Below the pieces are notes generated by a model. The model had not been told where the DNA came from. It did no database searches and saw nothing but the letters and a program-made list of their open reading frames with translations. From positions 188,814 to 252,813 of the forward strand of contig VWZP01007308.1 in assembly GCA_013396995.1 (NCBI GenBank): 64,000 nucleotides of DNA, written 5' to 3'. A program made the position numbers and the translations under genes. Within the stretch, counting starts at the first letter, position 1. Each line of letters opens with the position of its first letter. Of the stretch, positions 33,501-45,500 are shown piece after piece. The stretch is from Dicaeum eximium (lineage: Eukaryota; Chordata; Aves; Passeriformes; Dicaeidae).

Positions 33501-36500
33501 CACCCAACATCTGAATAATCGTTGCTGGCAGCAGCAGGGATTGATCCCAGCCATGAATGTGTTTGTAGCTTCTGCCTGTTTCTCTGACACCTCCATTCTC
33601 AGTATCTTCTGAGAGCTGTGATTAACCCACTGCCCCATGTCATGAAATTCCTGCATTTTCTTAACTTCCATGCCCAGAATCCAGAGCAGGCAGGACTTAT
33701 GTGGATGAAAATGCTGAAGTCCCTCTCCAGCTCTCCTGGAGCCCCTTTAGGCCCTGGAAGGGGCTCTGAGCTCTCCTGGAGCCTTCTCCTCTCCAGGTGA
33801 GCACCCCCAGCTCTCCCAGACTGGCTCCAGAGCAGAGGGGCTCCAGCCCTGGGAGCATCTTGGTGTCTCCTCTGGACTCTCTCCAGCAGCTCCAGCTCCT
33901 TCCTGTGCTGGGCCCCAGAGTGGGACAGAGCACTGCAGGTGGAGACTCATGAGGGCAGATCAGAGGGCAGAGCACCTAGTGGGATGTGCTGGCCTGAAGC
34001 AGAGCTTGCTGTGGCTTCCCTGGGGTCCTGTTTGTACCTTCCCAGCCATGTCTGTGCTGCTGGGGACACCCACCCAAGTCCTCAGGCCACCATGCAAGTG
34101 GCTCTGGAACAAAACCACCCAGGGGGCATGTTGTTTGCTATTAGAAAAAATGGCATCAGTGCTGTTATTTCATGAATCCCTGGAACACCTGGATAGCTGA
34201 GTGATGCCTGTCCCTGCAGCACTTGGCTCCAGCAGTTCCCCAGGATTCCCATGCCCTCCTCCAGCCTGGGAGAGCAGGACAGAACTGGAGTGGGCAGAAC
34301 TGGAACTCCCTCCTCATGCTGTGTTTCCTTCTGCCTCCTCTGTCCATCCAGGGAATGGCTGTAAAGGGAAATCCCACACGGGCTCTGGGAGGAAATCCAG
34401 GCTGATGAAGACTGTGCAAACCATGAAGAGCTACGGGAACTACCAGAACTGCACCATAGTGAGGCCTCACATCCCCCATTCCTACGGCACCTACGTGACC
34501 CTGGCTCCCAAAGTACTGGTGTTCCCCATCTTTGTGCAGGTCAGTGCAGCTGGAAGGGGGCTGGGATGTGATCAATGCCCAGGCTGGGGCCATGCAAGGA
34601 TCTCCCTCCCAGCAGGATCCCTGTCATCCTCAGCTCTCCCTCTGGAGCTGGCTGTGCTTGGCACAGTGCTGGGGACTGTCTCAAAGGGAATTGTGTCCAG
34701 CCCAAGCAATTCTATGTTGGATTTTTTTTCTCCTTTTCAGCTTTCAAATCTGGCTCTTGGTACTTGCTTGGGTCAGGATGAGGTGTCCCAGCTTTTGGGC
34801 TTCAGAGCTAACTTTGGAATTGCCAATCAGTGCGGTTCTTCTTGAGGGTTCTTTGTGCTGTCAGTGTGTGCAAACAAAGGGGTTTTAGTTTAGCTGGTGG
34901 TCAACTAAAATTTGGGCAGCCTGTACCAGGGCTTCACCATCCTCACAGTGAAGAATTTCTCCCCAGTATCCCATCCATCCCTGCCCTCTGGCAGTGGGAA
35001 GCCATTCCCTGTGTCCTGTCCCTCCATCCCTTGTCCCCAGTCCCTCTCCAGCTCTCCTGGAGCCCCTTTAGGCCCTGGAAGGGGCTCTGAGCTCTCCCTG
35101 GAGCCTTCTGTTCTCAGGTGAACACCCCCAACTCTCCCAGCCTGGCTCCAGAGCAGAGGACAATGATTCAGAGCAGTAATGGCTTGACAGGGAATGTTCT
35201 GCCTCTGCAGTTCCATGAGCTGTTTTAAGACAACAGCCCTGAATTTGGTGGTAGTAGTTCTAACTCCCTCTGTTCCTTCATTTTGTTCTTCATATGGCCC
35301 CAAAAATCTCATCTGCTCCATATATTTTAGTACATTGCTGATGAATCCCTTCCTTTCTGAGCCTGTGGGGAGCCCTTTGTCCTCCTGTGCCAGTGGCAGT
35401 GGCATTGTCACCTCAGCTTGGCCTGGTGACTTCCTCTGGGCTGAAACCATGGTCCACATTCCCTGTCACTCCAGCCTGAGCCATGGGCTCCCTGAGGCCA
35501 CTGTGGGCTGGGCTGGAGCTGGGGGCAGGAGTTTGATCACCTCCCTCCTCCCTCATGGCACCTGGCTGACCCCTCAGCTCCTGTTCACCTGCCGGGGCTC
35601 TGCGTGGTTGGCCTCTGGTGGGAACATGACTGGCACTTTCTGCCTCCTTACTCCCAGAACTCATCCTGGATTGTGCCTGGGAATCTGCCACTTCAGGAGC
35701 TGGTTTTTCTCTTTGCACTGTCATACCTGCAGGGCCCTGTGCAGACCCCCTCCTGTTCCCACTGTGCTGCTCCCAAGGGTGGTCCCAGGCTGGTGGTGCA
35801 GGGTTTGTTGTGCACTCAGGAGACATGAACCTGTCCCATTCTCCAGCACTGACTGTGGAGCTGGGCATGGCATGGGAAGGACAGGAATTCTTAGAAGTTG
35901 CTTTAAGAGTGATGCACACCATCAGGTACAAATATTGGTGCCTAAGGGACGTGGGAACCTGACGTGCCAGCACTGTGGTTGTGCTTCCTGCTGACAAACA
36001 CTTGTAACCTCCCCATGCAGAGCAGCCCCTGTCAGAGGCAAGAGCTGCTCGTCTTTTCACAGCTGGGGCTGACGTAGGTGTGAGTGCAAGGCTTTGTTTT
36101 CTCCTCTGACTGGACTGCAGACTTTGTGTCCTTCTGAGCACAGTGCGGGGTGGCTTCTCACGGACTGAGTTACAGCTCAAAGTGAGGACAAAGTGGGTTT
36201 TGTGGGTGGAAAGTATCTGACGAACCACACTGCCACTGGAAGGTTTGACTGTTTCTTTTGTTTCCTTTTTTTTTTCTCTCCATCCAAACATAGCCCCTGG
36301 ATCTTTGCAACCCAGCCCGGACTCTGCTGCTGTCGGAGGAGCTGCTCCTTCACGAGAGCAGGAACAGGACTACACAGGTAAAACTCTTCCATGTTGTCTA
36401 AGCTCTCCAAACCTGCTCTTCTGCTGTCTTACATAGAGGACTGACTCATAGAACCACCATGCTTTGGGTTGGAAGGGACCTTAAGCTCATCCAGTCCCAC

Positions 36501-39500
36501 CCCTGCCATGGGCAGGGACACCTCCCACTATCCCAGGCTGCTCCCAGTCCCATCCAACCTGGCCTTGGACAGTGCCAAGGATCCAGGGGCAGCCTCAGCT
36601 GCTCTGGGCACCCTGTGCCAGGGCCTGCCCACCCTCACAGGGAACAATCCCTTCCCAATATCCCATCCATCCCTCTCTCTGGCTGTGGGAAGCTATTTCC
36701 CCTTGTCCTGGTATTCCATGCCCTTGTCCTTGTCTCCAGCTCTCCTGGAGCCCCTTTAGGCACTGGAAGGACTTTGAGAAGGGACTGGAAGGGACATCTC
36801 ATTACACTGAGAAGGGAAGTGTTTCATTGTGCAGTATTTATATTGATATGTTACTTGGAAAGTTTTCTGGACAGTTGATCATGGGATAAACTAAATATCA
36901 AAACTCTTCTGTGCTAGGAATCAAGTGTTGTTCCTGTTGCCTTTGGGCTTACACAGATGAAACTGTGGGTGGCAAATGCACATCAGAGACAGCCCAGCAG
37001 ACTCAGGAGGAGGGGGTTTAAGGATGTTTTGTGCCAGGTTAGAGAAGCACAGTGGTTCAGGCTGAAAGGCACCACTGGAGGTCATGCAGTCCCATCCCCT
37101 TGTTCAGGGATCCCCCAAAGTCACTCAGGATTGTGTCCACATGGCTTTGCAGCATCTCTAGGGAAGGAGAATCCAAAACTAGAACCAGACAGAGAACTTG
37201 CTACAGATGTTCTCAGAATTTCAGTTCCTGAAACAGCTCACACGTCTGCCAAATTCCTCTCGTTCTTCTTCAACTTTTCTGCCATGTTATTGGAGAGCTG
37301 TTGGAAATGTGGGGACACAACAGGACTTTAGCACCCTGTGCATGAGACAACTTTTACCATCCAAACCGGCAGAGTTTGGATGTGTTGATCACATTTGCTG
37401 CTGGCTTCACTTGCATCCAACTGCAAAGTCTGCAAAGCCTGGGAATTTGGGAGAGAGGCAGAGCCCACTCATGCACTGCTAACCAGTGCCATTTCTTCTG
37501 GGGTAGTTTCAGGGGATCTCACAGAGTAATTTGGGGTTGAATTTAGTTGGAGTGAACAATGTGTCATCTTCACAGATGTGTAGAGGAAGTTCTACTTCAC
37601 TTGTTTTAGTTTCTGGGTGGCCAATAGCAGAAACCCAGAGCCATTTCCCATCACTGGCCAGTACAAACCAGTAGAGGGTTGTGCTAAGTGACTCCCCTTT
37701 TCTGGTTTTCATTGTGTAATTCATCCCTTACTTTAACTTGAATCACTTTTCTTTTTTTTTTCCTGCCAAAAAATACATGAAAATGCATCAAAGTACATGA
37801 AAAATTCCCTGATTGATTAGAAAACTTGGCACTAAGTTTAACTGAACCCCCTTCCCTGTCTGTCCTGCTGTCCTGTGGGTCTTCTGGGCACCTGCATGAA
37901 TGAAACCCAGCCAAACTGTTGGTTGTGTGGCATGGCTGTGCTGGATGGCTTGGGAGTACAGCTGAAGTCAGGAAGCTCCTCCTGGGTGGGTTGGAGGTAC
38001 CTACCCTCAGGTCAAACTCAGATATTTGGAGTAGCAGCCAAATGTGGAATATTTATGGATAACTAAGGCTGTTTGCAGCCTGGGTGGGGTATTTGGGCAC
38101 GTGGGGGTGATGACAACCCCAGGGGAAGTGTGTTTGGAGGAAGAGTCTCTGCTCTCTACAGCAGAGACCCCACTGTGGGCAGGGTCAGGAGGAAGATGTC
38201 TCAGGGAAAGGGCTCTGCTTACAATGCTCTTGGGATGAGCCTGGAGCTGGGAGAAGATTTCCCAGTTGGAGCTGGTGCCAGGAAAGGGCAGGATGCTGGC
38301 CAGGAATGGGAGGCAGTGTTTGGGAGTGCTGGTGCCCTGGGGCTGTGGTGTCTGGGTGAGCTGGCACAGGGGCAGGGCAGGAGGGGCTGAGTCAGTGGGG
38401 TGAGCAATGAGAAGTGGTGAAGGGAAACACCCCGTGGTGCTGAGCCCGTGCTGGCAGTGGCAGCAGAGATAGCAAGGCTGGGATGTCACCTGTGGCCCTT
38501 GGGAAGGGCTCTCTCATGTCTGAGTGTGTGGCACAGCCATGGAAGGCTTTGTGGAGCTTCAAGGAGCCCATGCAGGTCTCTCTGGAGTGCCAGGCTCCCG
38601 TTCTCCAGCAGAGCAGGGCTGTCTGCTTTGGTCCTGCCGGGCTGTGAGGGGAGAGAACCTGAACTTCTGGAGCCAGCAAGACCTAAAACAGAACAGCCTG
38701 GACACAACAGAAACTTCCCCTGGTGCAGGAGGGCTCTGACTCCTCTCTTTGCTGGACTGGAGTTCTTTCCCTCTCTGGCCTTCTCTGATGCCTGGACAGA
38801 GGCTGTCTTGTGTCCAATCAGTCCTTTCTTCCTTGCTCCATAAGGTTTTCTGTTTTCCCACTGCTCTTCCCACACAGCCTCTCTCAAGCTGGGCTCCTGT
38901 GGGTTGCAGGACTGTTCTCTGTGTGTTATTAATCTGCTTTGCAGGAGAGGCTCAAGAGAGGAGGGCCTGGGTGCAAGAGCTGGAGCTGGAGGTCCTGCTT
39001 CTTTCTTTTTTTCCCAAGCCCCCAGAATCTTTTCCCTCTGGCAGTTTCCACATCAGGCACTGCATCCTTGTCCCTGAGCAAACTCTCCCATCTCCTGAAG
39101 GAGTCAACCTATCTCTGGAGGCTTGCCAGGGTCTGTCCTTTCCCTGACCTTACCTCTGGGGCAATCCTTATTCAGGCCTTAATCACATCCTGTCTAGACT
39201 TTGCTGCAATTCCCGCTTTTATGGTCTCCTGAAATCCCTCCAGCCCGTGGAGTGCCAGAGAAGCCAGCGGGCGATGGCACATGAGGTGTCCAGTGTGGGC
39301 TTTGGCCTTGTCCCTCCATCTCCAGTGGACCTGGAGGCCTCCCAAAGCCCTGAGGTGTCTGCTCAGTGTGGGCCACGCTCGTGCCCTTCCCATCCCTCCT
39401 TTCTGCCACTCTGGCAGCGTCTGCAGGTCAGGATGGGCCTTCTGGAGTCCCTTCTCTCTTTAAGGCTGCATTTCTGGGCACCTTTTCATAGTGATTTTGT

Positions 39501-42500
39501 TGCCACATTTTTTCTTTCCAAGGTGTGATGTTGGCTCCCCCCTGCCCAGGGCAGGGCTCAGTGGCAGTCCCAGGGTTATCCCCCTCTTGGGCAGCACACT
39601 GGCCCATTGCTCCTACCTTCCCTCTTGGCTTTCCTTTTCTCCTGATTTCCCTCAGGAAACTCTTTAAACGTGTCCCTGTCTCCTGTGCCAGTGAGCACTG
39701 TGCCAGTGCTTTGCCAGGTATGTCCTGTAGCTGGTCAGGGCCCTCAGCAGAAGAGGCTTTACTGTTTGCTGTGGTGCAGAGCACACCCAGATGAGTGGTG
39801 TGGAGACATCAGGGTCAGCCTCTATGAACAACTTTTCCCCCTGTAAAATCTGTTCACACCCCCCTAAAAGGTCCATGTGACAATGGCCATGTGGCCTCAA
39901 TCACTCCAGCAATAACCCAAGGTGCCCATCTCTGTCTTCAGAGAGTCCTTCTGTCCTGTCAGCTCTTGTATTTCTGACTTTGGGGCAGGAAATTACTTCT
40001 GGTAAATATCCAAAGCTACTTTGACCCTCCAAGGAGCAACTCTGGTGAATTCTGTGACTTGCCCGAGTGAGCCCAGACACTGGGTGTGATGGCAGCCCAG
40101 GGCAGAGCTCCACGTTACTCCTCCAGCCTCCCCTGCTGCCCTGGGGTCATCCTGAGTCCCTTCCTCAGCTCTCAGGTGAGGGATGTGTCCAGCTCCAACC
40201 TCTGGGTCTGCCAGAGCCCCAGGCCTCACAGTGCTGGGCTGCCTCTGCCTCTGCCTCTGCCTCTGCCTCTGCCTCTGCCTCTGCCTCTGCCTCTGCCTCT
40301 GTGTATGCAAGGGGCACTTTTGTTTTTCCTTCCAACAGCCTGGAGGAGCAGAGGGACCTCCATCAACTGCTCTCAGATCAAGTGTCTTCCTGGAAGCAGC
40401 ATCTGACAGAGATGCTCTTACAGAACCTGCACTGGATGTGCTTTTACCTTCTATATCCTGAAAAGAAATCCATCCCATCTTCCTGTAAAAGCTCAATGCT
40501 ACCTGTAAATACTTAGTCCTGTAATTCCATTTCCATGATTCCCTATTGAAACTTGCTTGGTTTTGAAGTGATTTTCCTGCTGCTCCCAATTTTTTTTCTA
40601 CCCTTTCCACAGGTAGAAGGTTTTCAGTTTCTTTCCTCCATTTCTGTGTGACTGTTAGCTGATCATGCTTTTATCTCCTTCACTCGGGTTGCTATTCCCA
40701 AAATCCCTTCAGCATCTCTTCTTTGGGGTTGAGAGAGCTGAGATGGCACCAGACATGTCCCAGAAAAGTTACCTTTTGGCACAAGGTGGGTATGGGATGA
40801 AGGTTATAGTGCAGTTTCTACCTGGTTATTCCTTGTATTACCATCAGGATCAGAAGGAATGAAGAGAGGGGATGTGGGCACAAGGCCAGCAGAGTGTTGA
40901 GAGCAGAGGAAGGGATTTTCCAAATAACACAGAGAAGAACATCCCCTCCCTGGTTTCATTGTCAATTAAAGCTCCACCAGCACCTTTGTACTTACTGAGA
41001 ATCCCACAAAAATGAACTTGCATTGCAAGCAGAAATCTTGTGGCAAGTGTTTGGTTTTGGATTTGGAGCCAGCTGCTCTTCCCTGATGTGAGACTCCCCA
41101 GCATTTGACAACTGTTACTCAGCTTGTCCTCCTCAGGATGTGTCCATCAGCCACAGACACAAACTGTGCTGTCAGCTGGGACTTGGTCCTGGTGGGAGCA
41201 GAGTCACCTCTCTGTGATCTCTCCTACCCCTCTTGGACTCTGGGTGTTGTCTCCTTTTGCAAAAGCATTGCTAAAAGGCCACAAACCCTTCCTTGCTGTG
41301 GCTCAGTGTTGCAAAGCTTTCCCTTTGCTGTGGGAGGTTTTAGGGGGCACCCCAAGGCCCTCACCCTGAGCAGGTCTGGCACCCACTGTGCCATTGCCAC
41401 ATTGCAGCGGCTCCCTGGCATCTCTGGGACAGGCACAGCACCCAGGACATGGCTGGAGCTGGGCCAGGGCAGGCTCAGGCTGGAGATCAGGGCAAGGTTC
41501 TTCCCCCAGAGGGTGCTGGCACTGCCCAGGCTCCCCAGGGAATGGGCACGGCCCCGAGGCTGCCAGAGCTCCAGGAGTGTTTGGACAGCGCTGCCAGGGA
41601 TGGACAGGGTGGGGTTGTTGGGGTGTCTGGGCAGGGACAGGGGCTGGGCTGGCTGATCCTGGTGGTCCCTTCAGCTCAGGAGATTCTATGATTCCATGAT
41701 TCTGTGATCTTTAAGGCTTTCTGTGTGCCCCAGCTCCTGGAGGGCAGGACAGGCTCACACCTCAGCTGCAGCACCAAGCTTCTCATCCCTGTGAAGCTTC
41801 TGGGTCCAGGATCTCTAGTGCAGTGGAGAAACCCATTCTTATTTTAAAGGTCCCATTAATCTGAAATGATTGGACTGGGGACCTCAGGCAAGACTTTTCC
41901 CACTGGTCTGGAGGAGCTCCCAGCCCCTGGGACACTTCGGCTCGGCTCAAGCACAGCTCTGGGCAGACACAGGCCAGTGTTTCCTTTCCACCCCCACCAT
42001 GGTTTGAGGTGTCAGATTTGTCCCCTGCAGCTGCTCTCTGTGGGTCTTGCTCTTGCAAAAAACAAACTTTACTTTCTCACTGAGAACAGTGAAATCTCCT
42101 CTGTGAGGGTGATCAGAGTGATCAGATTTGCTTTCAGGCTGTAACTTCTGCAGTGTGCTGGGATTAGTGGCAATTTATTCCCTCCTCCTGCTCTGATTTG
42201 TGACTCGTGTAAGTGGGAAGTGACAGGAGGGAGCAGAGAGGGTGTGTTTCTGTGGTGTGGAACTGTCGGGCAGGTTTATCCCTCCTGTCACAGGACTCCA
42301 CAAGCCTCAGGAAGCAGCTGCCAAGTGAGGGGAGCCTCATCCGAAGCTCGCTGGGTGCAGCAGCCTTCAGCTCCTTGGGAAGGGCTCTCTGGGCTCCCTG
42401 TGGAGGCTGGTGCCTCTCCCCAGGGCAGAGGACATTTCCAGAACACTGTCTCAGTGCCAAGAGATGAACTCCCTACAGCTTCTCCTTTGCTGCTTCTGTG

Positions 42501-45500
42501 CTTCCAGGTGACTCTCTTTGTCTACTCTGACCTGCTGCTCTTCACCAAGGAGGATGAGCCCGGGCGCTGCAACGTGCTGAGGAACCCTCTGTACCTGCAG
42601 AGTGTCAAGCTCCAGGAGGGTGAGTGTCTGCAGCAGCAACTGGAGGCATTTTGGGGGTGTTCTGGCTGCTAGCTGCAAAGGTTTCTGGCCAGCAGCAGGA
42701 GAGCACCCCACTGTCCTGTTGCTTCCAGTGCCATCCAACCGGTGCTTCCAGGTCATCCCTGCAGGGGTGCAGGGCCGGCATCATCCCTGCTGTCCCTGCA
42801 TGGACCTGGGAGCTCCATCTCCTGGGACACCTCAGGAGCACTCAGGCCCTTTCCAGCCTTTTTGGGTGTTTGGCTCAGGATCTGGGCTGGCATTCCTCAG
42901 GGTCTGTTCCCCTGGCTGGTGTCATGCTGTGACAGCAGGGACTGGCCAAGGCTGAGAAAGGGAAGTGAAGGCTTGAGGTTTTCCCCGTGGTGCCTCGAGG
43001 GAGTTCAGAGATTGGCTCCAAGGGTGGCTGGCCAAGCTCTGATGACCTTTACTTTGCTGCTTTGCTTTGCTACTTCTCTCTTCAGCTGCCCACGGTTTCC
43101 CTGTTGTTTGCATCCATCCCCCTGCTCACCCCTCTGGGGAGGAAAGAACAAACCCTCAGAGCAGGGCTGGGGACCTTGCCCTCGCTCTGCACCTTGGCTG
43201 ACACCTTTTGCATCTAGCTGAGGGCTCAGAGAGGGCTTCTAGTGCAGGGGTGACTGGAAATGGGTTATTTCAGGCTGTACAAAAGATTCCCTTTAGCTCC
43301 TCATGGTCTAAAGAGGAATAAGGGAATTGCTCTACCACATCCTATTTGCTATGGTGGAGCCACTTCTTGGCCCTGTGCCCAGTTTCACCTTGTTCCTTGT
43401 GTGGTGTGGTTGCTTTTTTAGTGTGGGCTTGTTTCATGTACAGTTATCTGGCTGTGCCACAGCTCCTCCTCCAGCCCAGGCAGCTGCCCTGGGACCCCAC
43501 AGGGGAAATCAGGATGAGATAGAAGGAAAAGCTTTCCTGTCATGAGGTTGGTCAGATACTGAGTTGCCCAGAGAGGTTGTGGGATCTCCATGCCTGGAGG
43601 CATTCAGGACTCCTGAGTGCCCTGTTCTGAGTGCTCTGGTCTGGGGATTGGGCTCCAGAGCCCACCAGAGAGGTCTCCTCCAACCCAAATTACTCTGGAA
43701 GTGATGAGCCAATGTCTTGTGCAGTCCCGTGGCCCTGGCCAAAGGGAATGAATCCAGATCTAGGCTGCTTCTCCAAAGGGATCCTTTTCTGGGTGAATTT
43801 TGCTGCTTGCCATGACTTTTCCCAGCTGAGCCAGGAGCTCTGTGGATGGACTGAGTGTCTCCACTTGTGCCACATTGTTCTGAGCCTCAGTGCTGGACAC
43901 CACAGGCTGTCTGTCAGTTGTTATTTCCTATTTCCAGCAACGTTTCTGTTTCCAGATGAATTCCCTGACCTATTTGGTGGGAGCAGAAACACAAGGGAGG
44001 GAGGTGGGGCACCACAGCCACGAGCCATTGAGAAAAGCCATTGAAGCCTCCCTGGGCTTTGTCCAGTGTGTGTTCTCAGCACTGCTTATTTCTAAGAAAG
44101 GGATAAAAGAAATTGTTCCCTGTTAAAGTGCTTTTGGTCAGCTCCCGGACTGTGTGTGCTGCCCCTGGCTGCTCCCAAAGGCTGGGGAATAGCTCTGCTC
44201 TTTTCACCTGCTTGGAGAAATCAGCTTCCCTGGTGCTGCTCCTGGCTCTGCACACCAAGCTCTGTTTGCAGCAGCACAGGATTGTGCCTCCTCACCTCAG
44301 GCATGATGGATTTGTGAGCAGTTTTCTGCCACTTATTTCCTTGTTGCCATAATAACTTGGCTGGATCATGTCTGGAATAGCTTCCTAAGGCTCTCCAAAG
44401 GAGATGGAGTCCCTGCAGCACTGAGCCACCCCCTGCACTGGGAATCCAGCACAGCTGGAGTTCGGGCAGCTCAAACCCTCCTGCTTCAGGCAGGGCTGCT
44501 TCAAAGGCGGGTGCAGAGAGCAAGAAGATGTCTGTCCCTTTTGGCAGGGACTTGCTGCTGCTCTCCTGAGTGACTGAATGGCACATGAATAGGAACAGGC
44601 GTGTGGCTGCCTCCAACAATTGAGACATCTCCGGTGCGCTCAGGGCCATTGTGCTGTTTCCTGTTCCTGCTCTGTGCGAAAGCAAATCAGTCTGATCTGC
44701 TTCACAATGCTCTCTCTTCCTGCTTTACAAGCCCAGACCAGGCTGATGAGCACCACGCCAGCCAGGGTTCCCAGTGACACAGGGCTGGCTTCCTCACCAG
44801 GCACTGTGGGAATTTCCACACACCGGGATCCTGGTTCCCTCTGTGGTGGGTGTGCTCAGCTTTCCTTTATCCCCACACTGGGAGCCCCATCCCCAGCTGG
44901 GATCCTGCAAACAAGGGCTTCTTATGTGCTGTTTCGCTGCCCTTGACATCCCAACCTGCTGTGTTGTGCAGCTCCAAGATGCTCAAGTGGCAAGACTGGG
45001 ATTTATGGGCCTTCTGTCCTTCCTTGGGATGCTGGGGAGCACCCAGGGCTTGCATCCTGCCACAGTCCCCCAGGGACATGTGCCCCAGTGGGACGAGCTT
45101 GTCCCCTCCTGGCAGCCGGGTTTGGGTGTGCTAAGCAGCCTCCCTCCTTTGCCACACATGCAGGGCCTGGCAGCACCTTGTCCTGGCTGCTGGAGGCAGC
45201 TCCAGCCTTGCTGGGGTGCAGAGGTGAGGATTTGGGATCAAGGTGCCTGCCCTCACCAGGGCATCGCCACAGCCCTTGAGCTGTGCAAAGGAGCAGGACC
45301 AGCTTCCCTCTTTTCCCATTTTCTGACCCAACACCAGGCATGCACCCCCAAATCCTGGGAGCAGCAGGTGCTTTCCATGGGCTGTGCAGGGAAATGGCAG
45401 AGGCAGAGCAGTGCTGGGAGCTGCTGCTGTGCTGGGTAAGGCAGTGTGGGTGTGCAGGACAGGGCTTAGAGGGGACAGGTCCCTGCAGAGCTCCCACTCT

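Larger units (their letters stand above)
36378..42507 (+). other. RGS3 6.1-kb intron
   Basis: It contains CR1 copies at 36443-36775 (-), 37038-37172 (-) and 41445-41708 (+), and a CTCTGC hexanucleotide run (40236-40301). No additional exon or RNA gene was recognised. The acceptor is cttctgtgcttccag. Confidence 0.8.

Noticed and set aside
35413..36291. 292-codon minus-strand frame ending next to an RGS3 exon
   Set aside because: No similarity to any family I know. It runs through ordinary intron and across the pyrimidine tract of the RGS3 acceptor in the opposite strand.
40067..40516. Frames with Ser-Ala, Leu-Cys or Pro-Leu dipeptide runs
   Set aside because: Produced by the CTCTGC microsatellite at 40236-40301.
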